Shown: positions 43,407 to 51,832 of the stretch, piece after piece
Numbering within the stretch: position 1 is the first letter of the stretch
Layout: each line of letters starts with the position of its first letter
DNA from: Tenacibaculum sp. SZ-18
Lineage (GTDB): Bacteria; Bacteroidota; Bacteroidia; Flavobacteriales; Flavobacteriaceae
Reading direction: 5' to 3'
DNA: 64,000 bases
NCBI RefSeq assembly: GCF_002813915.1
Contig: NZ_CP019335.1
Span: forward strand, 1,533,777-1,597,776
Program-made: the position numbers and the translations under genes
The notes under the pieces: generated by a model
What the model was told of the DNA's origin: nothing
What the model saw: only the letters and a program-made list of their open reading frames with translations
Database searches by the model: none

Positions 43407-46193
43407 TTAAAATTTATAGCTAATAGAACCTAAATATGCTCTTGATGGTTGCGCATTAACAGTACTCCAACCTTTATAATACACTTTATCTGTTAGGTTA
43501 TTAATTTTAAATCCAATTCTAAACTTTTTAGCTTCATAGTAAGCACCCATATTATAAACCGTATAACTAGGTAATTCAAAAGTTCCAGAGATTGCATTAT
43601 TGATTGTTAGATGTTCAGACGCTCCATTAAATCCTGCTCCAATTCCGAAATTTTCTAAGAATGTTCCTTCTCCAAATCTGTAATCTACCCAAAAATTATA
43701 ATTATGTTGAGGGCCCGCTTCTTCAGGTCTTCTATTTAATAACTCTGTTATTTCATTTCCTTTTTGTACAACAGTTTGACCGTTTTGATCAATGATTGTT
43801 CGTTCTGCGATACTACTGAATGCATCAGTAACTTTACTGTCGTTATATGCATATGAACCTCTAATATTTAAACCACTAAAAGGATTTGCATTCATTTCAA
43901 TCTCAACTCCTTTACTTACAACTTCTTTAAGATCAATTTGGGCAGTTGTTAAAAATGCCATTGGATCTGTTGTTGTAATATTATTGGCAATGATATGGTA
44001 GTAAGAAGCTCCTAAATTGAATCTGTTATTGAATAAATTTGTTTTAATTCCTCCTTCGAATTGATTTGCTTTTACCGGTTGAAAGTTTTGGACTTCAACA
44101 TTTGTTTCTGGCTGACCAGTTGTAGGATTAATTGTAGTAATTGTAGCAATTACAGGATCCTTATTAACAAATCCAGTTTGATAATTACCAAATACAGATA
44201 ATTCATTTGGAATCACTTGATATACTAATCCAGCTTTTGGAGATAAAGTTGTTTTTGTGTAATCGTCATTGGTTGTAGATGTATCTCCATCCTGATCGAA
44301 GTGATCTACACGAAGCCCTAAATTAACTGTTAACTCAGGAGTTACGTTAATAACGTTAGAAACATAAGCTGCATAAGTTCTTGAGTTCGTTTTGATATCA
44401 TTTACTGGAACATTTCTAAATACATTTTCTAAATCAGAAGCCGAAACACTATAACTTGCGTTTGGTGTAAATACAGGTGATTTTACATTTCCTTGTGCAT
44501 CTAAGAAAGCGTCATAATAAGGAAAACCAGCGAACCCATCTCTAACTTGGCCTGCAACAGCTCCTAAAAAACTAACCGTTGCTGGATCAACAGGAGCGAA
44601 AAACAATGGGTTTTCCAAGAAAAACAGCACATTTCCTAAGTTAGAATTTTCATCAATTACTGGACTACCATTTTTATTTCTTGAATGCTGAGATCTATCC
44701 ACGAAATCTAATCCTCCAACAAAGCGATTTCTAAAATCACCAATTTTAAAGTCTCCAATAAAGTTTTGTTGTAAATTTAAATTTGTGGCATTGGCATTTC
44801 TTTTATCAAAAATTCGAGCAAAAGAAGGAGTAGCAGTTAACGATACTGCTTCACTTATTAAAGGGTTCACCACAGGACCTAAAGCAGCATTTAAAGTTGG
44901 ATCTGCCAATAGTGCTCCAAGAGCTCCTGAAATTTGCAATAATCCAGCTGCTCCACCATCAATGTTATATTGATAAAATCCTTTAGTTGAAGCGTAACTG
45001 CTTGCAAATATAGTTTGTGATGTCCATTGATCAGAAATTTTATAATCAACAATAGATCTTGTATTGAAGTTAATTGTATTTAATTCAACATCATTAGATG
45101 TAAAAGATTTGTTTGGATTAACATTTAATTCTTCAACATTTGTTGGAACTTGAGCACTTACACCAAAAGGAGTAAGAATTGCATTTAAACGATCTTGACC
45201 CAACCTATTAACGAATAACATAGATGGGTTTGTTTGGGAAGTTTGCGCAAACTCAAATCCGAATGATAAGTTTAATCTATTATTTACTCGATGGGTGATT
45301 GATGGAGCTACAAAGAATGTATTTTTAAAACCAGCATCTTGAAAACTATCTTGCGTTAAATACGTGGCATTAACTCTTAAGAATGTTTTGTCACTGTTAG
45401 CCATTGGCGTATTAAAATCAATAGAAAATCGATTTAAACCAAATGATCCTGCGGTGTAAGATAAACTTCCTCCTTCTCCTTTGAATGGTTTTTTAGTAAC
45501 AATATTAATTAAACCACCTAAAGAAGTTTCTGTACTTCCGAATAATGTTGCAGATGGACCTTTTACAACTTCTATTCTTTCAATGTATGAAGGATCTAAT
45601 GCACTTAAAGTGAATCCAGGCATTCCATCAACTAACTTGGGTTGAGTTGCAAAACCTCTTACAGAAAAATAACCTGTTCCTTCTCCTGGAGCACGACCAG
45701 TAGCTTCCCATAATTTACTTATACCAGTTGAATTGTTCAAAGCGTCTTCTAAGTTGGTAACAATTTGGGACTCTAATAAGTCAGACGTTATAGTAGAATA
45801 AACCTGTGCATTTTCTAAATCGTTCAAAGGAAGTTTTGAAACATAAGCAGTTTTCTTTCTTGAGAATTTATTAATTCTACCTGCAACAACTACTTCTTGT
45901 AGGATCTCGTTTCCTTGAAATAATATAATAGACACTGAATTATTAGGTGCAGTTATGGTTATTTCTTTTGTTTTATATCCAATTGAAGAAACAACTAATG
46001 TTTGTTGACCAGATATATTTTCAATTTTAAAATTACCATCAATATCAGTATCTGTTCCATTTAGTGTTCCTTTAACTAAAACTGTTGCACCGACTAATGG
46101 TTGATTATTATTATCAATTACATTACCGCTTATTTGGGCATAATTGATTAAGCTATAAAAACATAGCAAAGATGAAAGTATAAATCGTTTCAT
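43407..46193 (-). CDS. TonB-dependent siderophore receptor
   Basis: A 928-residue outer-membrane receptor. A signal peptide (about 1-21) is followed by a CarboxypepD-regulatory-like domain (about 22-95, QISGNVIDNNNQPLVGATVLV), the plug (about 130-260) and a 22-strand barrel ending in the typical YLGSISYKF with terminal Phe. The overall plan fits TonB-dependent siderophore receptors. It is divergent from an AraC-type regulator. The 33-bp direct-repeat box at 46321-46353 and a TAnnTTTG element at 46295-46302 lie upstream, matching the promoter of the siderophore operon, so it probably imports that siderophore's iron complex. Confidence 0.9.
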   Translation of the reverse strand: MKRFILSSLLCFYSLINYAQISGNVIDNNNQPLVGATVLVKGTLNGTDTDIDGNFKIENISGQQTLVVSSIGYKTKEITITAPNNSVSIILFQGNEILQEVVVAGRINKFSRKKTAYVSKLPLNDLENAQVYSTITSDLLESQIVTNLEDALNNSTGISKLWEATGRAPGEGTGYFSVRGFATQPKLVDGMPGFTLSALDPSYIERIEVVKGPSATLFGSTETSLGGLINIVTKKPFKGEGGSLSYTAGSFGLNRFSIDFNTPMANSDKTFLRVNATYLTQDSFQDAGFKNTFFVAPSITHRVNNRLNLSFGFEFAQTSQTNPSMLFVNRLGQDRLNAILTPFGVSAQVPTNVEELNVNPNKSFTSNDVELNTINFNTRSIVDYKISDQWTSQTIFASSYASTKGFYQYNIDGGAAGLLQISGALGALLADPTLNAALGPVVNPLISEAVSLTATPSFARIFDKRNANATNLNLQQNFIGDFKIGDFRNRFVGGLDFVDRSQHSRNKNGSPVIDENSNLGNVLFFLENPLFFAPVDPATVSFLGAVAGQVRDGFAGFPYYDAFLDAQGNVKSPVFTPNASYSVSASDLENVFRNVPVNDIKTNSRTYAAYVSNVINVTPELTVNLGLRVDHFDQDGDTSTTNDDYTKTTLSPKAGLVYQVIPNELSVFGNYQTGFVNKDPVIATITTINPTTGQPETNVEVQNFQPVKANQFEGGIKTNLFNNRFNLGASYYHIIANNITTTDPMAFLTTAQIDLKEVVSKGVEIEMNANPFSGLNIRGSYAYNDSKVTDAFSSIAERTIIDQNGQTVVQKGNEITELLNRRPEEAGPQHNYNFWVDYRFGEGTFLENFGIGAGFNGASEHLTINNAISGTFELPSYTVYNMGAYYEAKKFRIGFKINNLTDKVYYKGWSTVNAQPSRAYLGSISYKF

Positions 46194-46294
46194 TTATTTT
46201 TATTTAGACTTATTATATATTATTTTTGTTGGAATTATGTTCCCCAAGAACTTTAATTATTTAGAATTAGTATAAATAATTGATTTTGCAAGTG

Positions 46295-46302
46295 CAAAAC
46301 TA
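46295..46302 (-). promoter_or_regulatory. -7 element of the TonB receptor promoter
   Basis: On the minus strand the octamer is TAGTTTTG, matching the Bacteroidota consensus TAnnTTTG. It is 18 bp from the direct-repeat box, nearly the same gap (19 bp) as at the siderophore operon. It predicts a leader of about 95 bases before the receptor ATG. Confidence 0.6.
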
Positions 46303-46320
46303 CCAACTATAGTGATTACA

Positions 46321-46353
46321 AAATGACGTAATTGGGATAAAAAATGACGAGCT
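46321..46353. promoter_or_regulatory. AraC-type box before receptor and regulator
   Basis: Two direct AAATGACG repeats (46321-46328 and 46342-46349), 21 bp apart (two helical turns), lie in a 33-bp element that matches 60724-60756 at 30 of 33 positions. AraC-family dimers bind such direct repeats. The element sits upstream of the receptor promoter and immediately before the regulator's own ATG, where binding could repress it. Binding by the regulator is inferred. Confidence 0.7.
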
Positions 46354-47316
46354 ATGTATACTATTGATATTGATATTAGTATCGATAATAAATATGTTTT
46401 AGATGAGATTTTGATACTTAAAAGTATAAATAATCACTGTGGTTTAGCAACCAAAGAATATATCGTAAAAGAAAGTTTTGGTTCTGGATTTGTAAAGAGT
46501 TGGAATTTCGATGGTTTAATGATACGACATCGAGAGGTTTTATTTTCATCTGATATTAAAGTTAGAGGTGAACAGAAAACTAATGCGCTTATTTTTTCGA
46601 TATTACTTAATGGCGAGAAAGTGATTTCCCTGCCACAATCTAATATTGAATTAATACAAGAAGAACTAGAGAGTTGTATCTCATTTATAAACTTAGCCAA
46701 TGGCTGTGTAGTTTACCCGAAAGGAAAGCTGATAAGAGAAATTGTTATTAAAATGTCAGATGCTTTTATTCAAAAACATCAGCTAGACAAGGACTTCCCA
46801 ATATACGAGGATTATGATGTACGTAACTTAAAAAATAATTTTTCTAATCAATTAGATTATAAAACGCAGCAAATCGTAAATGAATTATTAGAAGATAATA
46901 GAAACGGTTTACTGAAAAGATTGTTCTTAGAATCTAAAGTTTTAGAATTACTAATGTTACGTCTTGATAGTAAAAGCTCGGGCTTAAAGAATTCAACGAT
47001 TTTGAAAAAAGTTCATTTAGCCAAAGATTTTATTGTAAATAATTTAGACGTTCAAATTTCTATTCAAGAACTTTCTAAGAAGGTGTTTTTAAATGAGTTT
47101 CAATTAAAAAAAGAATTTAAGTCGAATTTTGGAACCACAATTTTTGATTTTGCTTTACAGCAAAGAATAGTTGAGGCGAAGAAATTACTCTCTAAAACCT
47201 CAAAACCCATCTATGAAATTGCCGAATTAGTCGGATATAAGAATCCAACCCATTTTTCAGCAGCCTTTAAAAAAATCGTAAAACAGACTCCGAAACAATA
47301 TCGAAATACCGTTTAG
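46354..47316 (+). CDS. AraC-family transcriptional regulator of iron uptake
   Basis: A 320-residue regulator. The amino-terminal 200 residues form a ligand-binding-like domain of the kind seen in siderophore-responsive AraC regulators, and the C-terminal ~95 residues (about 225-318) hold two helix-turn-helix motifs: SIQELSKKVFLNEFQLKKEF and PIYEIAELVGYKNPTHFSAAFKK, ending KQTPKQYR. The ATG directly follows the direct-repeat box. It is divergent from the TonB receptor, and its stop overlaps the last gene of the convergent siderophore operon by 4 bp. It likely activates receptor and biosynthesis genes, probably with the ferric siderophore as effector; the effector is inference. Confidence 0.88.
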   Translation: MYTIDIDISIDNKYVLDEILILKSINNHCGLATKEYIVKESFGSGFVKSWNFDGLMIRHREVLFSSDIKVRGEQKTNALIFSILLNGEKVISLPQSNIELIQEELESCISFINLANGCVVYPKGKLIREIVIKMSDAFIQKHQLDKDFPIYEDYDVRNLKNNFSNQLDYKTQQIVNELLEDNRNGLLKRLFLESKVLELLMLRLDSKSSGLKNSTILKKVHLAKDFIVNNLDVQISIQELSKKVFLNEFQLKKEFKSNFGTTIFDFALQQRIVEAKKLLSKTSKPIYEIAELVGYKNPTHFSAAFKKIVKQTPKQYRNTV

Positions 47317-48227
47317 TTCTTAATTCCTTTTTTTTTCCAAGCTTCTTCTCTATAACTTTCTGATCTTTTCCCGCCATCAATATGGTTCCATCCAGGTGGC
47401 ATTAGTACGTATTTAATTTTATCAATAATTGTTGGAGCATTTTTAACATCGAACCAAAGTTCTTTCCACATTAAAAATTGAACGTGCCAAAAGCTCTCAC
47501 TATTTAATTCATCGTGCATAATTCCATATTCGATTCTTTCATTGTCGACTTCCTTCTGAAATGTTTTAAAAATTCTGTCCCAGATGCTAAAGGTTTCACC
47601 GTAGTTTCTATCTAAATAAATATGATTTTTCGCATGATGAACACGATGTACCGAAGGTGTAACAAAAATGTATTCTAGCCATTTATGCTTACCTACATAT
47701 TTTTCACTAATATGAGTTAATGTAGCATATAATCTCGCAATTGGTTCAATTACAAATATCATAAATGGATGAAAACCTAAAATCGGTAACCAAATGAAAT
47801 TAAATGGAGTGAAAAACACATCAAAAATAGATCCTCTTGCAACCACAGTTAAATTCATTTCTTCTGCTGTATGATGAACTCCATGAATGCACCAAAGAAA
47901 TCTTACTTTATGTCCCAAGAAATGAATAAAAAAAACAGTGAAATCGTATAATAAATATGCTAAAATCCAGTAATACCACTCAAATCCGAGTTCAAATACT
48001 CGAAAGTTATATAGTCCGAACATAACCCCAACAATTAGTACCTTAGAAAGTAAAAAGTAAGGAATACTTTGTATCAGATAAGAAACAATACTAACAACAC
48101 CTTCTTTTTTACTTTCGATATAATTAGAGAAAATAAGTATCCCCCACTCCACAATCATTAACACGAGAACAATAAAGCTCATGTGTTGTAACTGAATAGC
48201 AAAAGATTCAACGTCTAATAAGTTCAT
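47313..48227 (-). CDS. Fatty acid hydroxylase/sterol desaturase family protein
   Basis: A 304-residue integral membrane di-iron enzyme. The histidine boxes are visible: HFLGH (about 120-124), HGVHH (134-138) and HRVHH followed by H (about 196-204), flanked by four or more transmembrane helices. Members hydroxylate or desaturate lipids. It is the last gene of the siderophore operon, 21 bp after the crotonase-like gene, and overlaps the AraC gene by 4 bp. In this setting it may modify a fatty acyl group attached to the siderophore or made by the crotonase. Family is firm; the substrate is inferred. Confidence 0.82.
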   Translation of the reverse strand: MNLLDVESFAIQLQHMSFIVLVLMIVEWGILIFSNYIESKKEGVVSIVSYLIQSIPYFLLSKVLIVGVMFGLYNFRVFELGFEWYYWILAYLLYDFTVFFIHFLGHKVRFLWCIHGVHHTAEEMNLTVVARGSIFDVFFTPFNFIWLPILGFHPFMIFVIEPIARLYATLTHISEKYVGKHKWLEYIFVTPSVHRVHHAKNHIYLDRNYGETFSIWDRIFKTFQKEVDNERIEYGIMHDELNSESFWHVQFLMWKELWFDVKNAPTIIDKIKYVLMPPGWNHIDGGKRSESYREEAWKKKGIKN

Positions 48228-48248
48228 ATTCTATTATATCTAAAATAT

Positions 48249-49079
48249 TTATTTAATTACTTTTTGTTTTAGTTTTCTATTTTGAGCATTTATAATTAAC
48301 TCCATTCTCCGTAGACTTTTATTATCTAAATTTAAGCAAGCATCTACCCATATATCTGTTATATCGATTAGTTCACTTTTTTGTAAAGGGAAAACTCTTT
48401 TTAAACATTTGTGATGATTATAAATGAAATTATAACTGGTTTTATTGATATATTCAACCAGTCTATCAATTCCTCTGTTATTTTTAAATATTTGATTTAC
48501 TAACCCTAGTTCTTTCATTTGAGAAGCGTCATAAATATCTCCATTATATAAAACGTCTGATGCTGTTTTGAAGTTTAGCTTTCTAAATAGAAAACTATAA
48601 GCTCCCATTCCAGGAAAAAGATTAAATTTATTTTCTGGTAAGCAGAATTTTGCATCATTATTTGCTAATATAATATCGTGAGCTGCAACACATTCGAAGC
48701 CGCCACCATATGCATTTCCTTCAACTAAAGCAATACTAATTGCAGGAAGACCAAAACTATTATAGATATTATGAATAACCTCAATACACAAATGTGCATA
48801 CTCCGTTAATACCTCACGATTTTGATTTATAATATTCTCGAAAAAGAATGGTAAATCTCCTCCCATATTATAAACTTCTGGATGCATGGAAGATGAAGCT
48901 ATATATTTTAGGGGATATCCATTATCAGCTAAAATCATCTTCAAGTCATTTGCAAAAGCTGTAAATTCTTTTAAACCTTCTAGTGAGAAGTTTGGGATAC
49001 CATCGGATTTAATCTTCCACAACAGTAATTCATGTTCTGGATAATAATCGATATCAAAATATTTATACGTCTTTATCAT
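48249..49079 (-). CDS. RpfF-like crotonase (possible DSF-type fatty acid synthase)
   Basis: A 276-residue crotonase-fold protein that resembles RpfF of Xanthomonas far more than ordinary enoyl-CoA hydratases. Shared features: VYNMGGDL (69-76), SIALVEGNAYGGGFE (115-129), LPENKFNLFPGMGAYSF (147-163) and the C-terminal ITDIWVDACLNL...KSLRRME. The two catalytic glutamates of RpfF (141 and 161) correspond to Glu129 and Glu149, with the same 20-residue spacing. RpfF makes cis-2-unsaturated fatty acids by dehydrating and releasing 3-hydroxyacyl-ACP. It overlaps the esterase stop by 4 bp in the siderophore operon. It may make a 2-unsaturated acyl group for the siderophore or a diffusible signal; which one is not known. 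Confidence 0.78.
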   Translation of the reverse strand: MIKTYKYFDIDYYPEHELLLWKIKSDGIPNFSLEGLKEFTAFANDLKMILADNGYPLKYIASSSMHPEVYNMGGDLPFFFENIINQNREVLTEYAHLCIEVIHNIYNSFGLPAISIALVEGNAYGGGFECVAAHDIILANNDAKFCLPENKFNLFPGMGAYSFLFRKLNFKTASDVLYNGDIYDASQMKELGLVNQIFKNNRGIDRLVEYINKTSYNFIYNHHKCLKRVFPLQKSELIDITDIWVDACLNLDNKSLRRMELIINAQNRKLKQKVIK

Positions 49080-50125
49080 TTTAGGTTATTGGTTTCGGGG
49101 GTTAAAAATGTTTCTCTAAGGAAATCACATATTTGATTTAATGCTGCCCGAGAAGGATTTGTGTCTTTCAAAGCATTTAACACAACAAAATCATGAATTG
49201 TTCCTCCATATCTTGTTGAAGTTACAGGGACTTTAGCCATTCTTAATTTTTTAGCATATGCTTCACCTTCATCTCTTAAAACATCATACTCGGCAGTTAT
49301 CAATAATGTTTGAGGTAAATTTGTTAGCTCTTCGTTTGTAGCTTTTAAAGGAGCAATTTTACTTGAATAGTGCTGGCTTTTATCTGGAGCATATTGATTC
49401 CAAAACCATATCATAATGTCTCTAGAAAGATAATGTCCTTTTGAAAATTGTTCATATGATTTTGTATTGGTATTTGTATCCGTTACTGGGTTGATTAATA
49501 CCTGTGAGACTAATTCAAATTCTTGTCTTTCTTTAGCCATTAAGCTGATTACAGCAGCCATGTTCCCTCCAGCACTATCTCCGCCCACACTTATTTTATT
49601 TGGATCTAGACCATGTTTATTTCCATATTTGGATAGATATAAAGCAGTTAAATACCCTTCTTCATTTGCAATTGGAAATTTAGCTTCAGGAGCTCTTGAA
49701 TACTCGACAAATACAATTCCAATATTTGCTCTAAGCGCAATATCACGCATTAATCTTTTATGAGTATCAAAGCTATTATAAACCCAACCACCGCCATGAA
49801 AATAGATTAAAGCAGGTAATATTTCCTTTTGAGAATTTCTCGGTTTTACAAATACTGTTTTAACAGATTTTTGATTGATAGTTATCGTTTGTTTTTCAAA
49901 AATTATTTTATCAAAATTCAATATAGAATCTTGTTGCATTCCTTCCATAACTTTCCTTCCAATTTCCAATTCCAAATCTTGTAATGGTAGTCCCTCATAA
50001 GAATGAATGACATTCAAAAATTCTTGAACATCAGAATCTAATCCATAACTACCTGCTAGTTTTGATTGACTAGAAATTTTAATATGAAAAGCTATTAACA
50101 GTATTAAGAATAAGTGTTTTTTCAT
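49076..50125 (-). CDS. Secreted alpha/beta-hydrolase (HSL-type esterase)
   Basis: A 349-residue alpha/beta-hydrolase of the hormone-sensitive lipase group. The ATG at 50125 begins a signal peptide (MKKHLFLILLIAFHIKISSQ); a longer frame to 50164 would break it. Oxyanion motif HGGGW (110-114), nucleophile Ser184 in GGDSAGG, Asp in YDVLRDEG and His in TIHDFV complete the triad. It starts 1 bp after the upstream acyltransferase and overlaps the RpfF-like gene by 4 bp. A periplasmic esterase in a siderophore operon could cut an ester-linked siderophore or acyl chain to release iron. Confidence 0.85.
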   Translation of the reverse strand: MKKHLFLILLIAFHIKISSQSKLAGSYGLDSDVQEFLNVIHSYEGLPLQDLELEIGRKVMEGMQQDSILNFDKIIFEKQTITINQKSVKTVFVKPRNSQKEILPALIYFHGGGWVYNSFDTHKRLMRDIALRANIGIVFVEYSRAPEAKFPIANEEGYLTALYLSKYGNKHGLDPNKISVGGDSAGGNMAAVISLMAKERQEFELVSQVLINPVTDTNTNTKSYEQFSKGHYLSRDIMIWFWNQYAPDKSQHYSSKIAPLKATNEELTNLPQTLLITAEYDVLRDEGEAYAKKLRMAKVPVTSTRYGGTIHDFVVLNALKDTNPSRAALNQICDFLRETFLTPETNNLK

Positions 50126-50126
50126 G

Positions 50127-51227
50127 TTAAATAGTAGCTTGTAACGTTCTCTTTTTCCTTTCATTCCTTGAAATTAAAGCTTTATTTAAAAGATAAAGTA
50201 ATCCAAAAGTCCCAATGTTAATTCCAATAATAATTGAGATTACAGTCAATTCACTACACATAGAAAAACTAGTGAAAGCAAGTAGCCAATAAATTAGAAC
50301 CCATTGCAGTATATAGAATTTTGTTACGTTTTTACTACAGTAGAAGAACAATTTAGAGACTAAATTATCTTTTGGCAATAATCTTTCAATGTGATAAATA
50401 ATCCATAGCATAACTAGTAATACACCCATTAAACCAAGAGCCCCACCAGGACCTAAATGATAGTAATCACCAAAATGATATTCATAATTATAATCACAAA
50501 GTAATTTTCCAATGATAGCAAAAATAAGGCCTATGTATAATGATGGTAGTGCTAATCCCTTATTAACATAATTATTCTTTTCTTGATAATTTAAACCTAA
50601 GAAAAGACCTATAAGAATAAAAGCCATCCAAGGAAATAAAGGAAAGTATACATCAAAGTTATTACCCCAAACTAAGGTTAATAGGTAATCTATTACTGGA
50701 ATTCCTAATTGAATACCACTTACAGTTTTTGATAACCATAGTATTGCAAGGCAAAGTATAATAATAACATATTTGTTTTTTGTTAGGAAATTATAGGATA
50801 AACCAATTAGAAATAAGGAAAGCCCTACCAATTGAAACATATCTCCTTTTAATAAATAATCCATCATTACTTTGATATTGCTCATTTCTAAGCCACTTGC
50901 CTCTACAAAACTCTGTGGGAAACCACCAAAAAATAAAATAGGAACAATAAATCGTAGAAAGTTTAATACATAACCAAGAGCAATGATGAGTAATGCCTTT
51001 TTTAGTATTCCGTTTCTATTTGATTTTTTTGAAAAAGCGAAAGATATCCCCATAGCAATAAGAAAACTAGGTGATCCTCTTTCTAAAAGTTGACCAAAGC
51101 TTCCTGTAAATGAGTTTTCCCATGTATCAACGGTAGCAAAAAGCATTAATACGTGTATTGGTATCATCATTAATACACTAAGTCCTCTTCCAAAGTCTAC
51201 TACTCTAACTCTATTTTGTTTTTCCAT
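50127..51227 (-). CDS. Membrane acyltransferase, HGSNAT/DUF1624-like
   Basis: A 366-residue integral membrane protein with about ten helices. The start RVVDFGRGLSVLMMIPIHVLMLF, with a His in the first helix, and the GSPSFLIAMGISFAF segment are typical of the heparan-alpha-glucosaminide N-acetyltransferase-like (DUF1624) group, which moves an acetyl or acyl group across the membrane. It lies 25 bp after the nitroreductase and 1 bp before the esterase, so it is in the siderophore operon. It may acylate the siderophore; the acceptor is unknown. Confidence 0.75.
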   Translation of the reverse strand: MEKQNRVRVVDFGRGLSVLMMIPIHVLMLFATVDTWENSFTGSFGQLLERGSPSFLIAMGISFAFSKKSNRNGILKKALLIIALGYVLNFLRFIVPILFFGGFPQSFVEASGLEMSNIKVMMDYLLKGDMFQLVGLSLFLIGLSYNFLTKNKYVIIILCLAILWLSKTVSGIQLGIPVIDYLLTLVWGNNFDVYFPLFPWMAFILIGLFLGLNYQEKNNYVNKGLALPSLYIGLIFAIIGKLLCDYNYEYHFGDYYHLGPGGALGLMGVLLVMLWIIYHIERLLPKDNLVSKLFFYCSKNVTKFYILQWVLIYWLLAFTSFSMCSELTVISIIIGINIGTFGLLYLLNKALISRNERKKRTLQATI

Positions 51228-51252
51228 TTAGTATCTAGTTGTTTTTCAGTAA

Positions 51253-51831
51253 TTATGAATTTATCCAACTTAATTTCTTAGATAAAGGCTTTCTTCGTCT
51301 GTTTCCTGATTCTATATCTGCTTTAAGATGTCCCATAAAGAAAATTCCAAGAAATCTTTCTCCTTCTTCTAATCGTATACATTTACCATATTCCATTGTA
51401 GCTTCTGCGGTATCCCAATAGCAACCTAATTTTATGGCTGTACAACTCAACCACATATTCTGAATAGCACAAGATATAGCAGCTATCTCTTCCCATTCAG
51501 GAAGCTGAGCTCTTTTGCTAGGTTGAAATACTAAGGCAAGTAATGTGGCATTTTTTGCATATGATTTTGTAGTTTCATAACGCTCGTTAGAAAACTCTTC
51601 TTCTGTATATCGTTTTCTGTAATAGTCCGCCATATATTGGCCTAATTCATGTTTATGTTGACCTTCTAGAACAACAAACCGCCAGGGTTGTGTAAGTTTG
51701 TGTGTAGGAGCCCATAGAGCATTTGATACAACAGCTTCTATAGTTTCTTTACTAATTTTTTGCTCTGAAAAATCATAAGCATAAGTTGTTTTTCTTTCTT
51801 TAATTAATTGTGATAATTCTTCAAAATTCAT
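51253..51831 (-). CDS. Nitroreductase-family protein
   Basis: A 192-residue FMN-dependent nitroreductase-like protein. The amino-terminal RKTTYAYDFSEQKI region, ALWAPTHKLTQPWRFVVLEGQ (FMN binding) and ISCAIQNMWLSC are typical, and the length suits the small group of the family. It starts 1 bp after the NIS synthetase stop. In this position it may reduce a ferric siderophore or an intermediate; no substrate can be read from the sequence. Confidence 0.82.
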   Translation of the reverse strand: MNFEELSQLIKERKTTYAYDFSEQKISKETIEAVVSNALWAPTHKLTQPWRFVVLEGQHKHELGQYMADYYRKRYTEEEFSNERYETTKSYAKNATLLALVFQPSKRAQLPEWEEIAAISCAIQNMWLSCTAIKLGCYWDTAEATMEYGKCIRLEEGERFLGIFFMGHLKADIESGNRRRKPLSKKLSWINS

Positions 51832-51832
51832 T

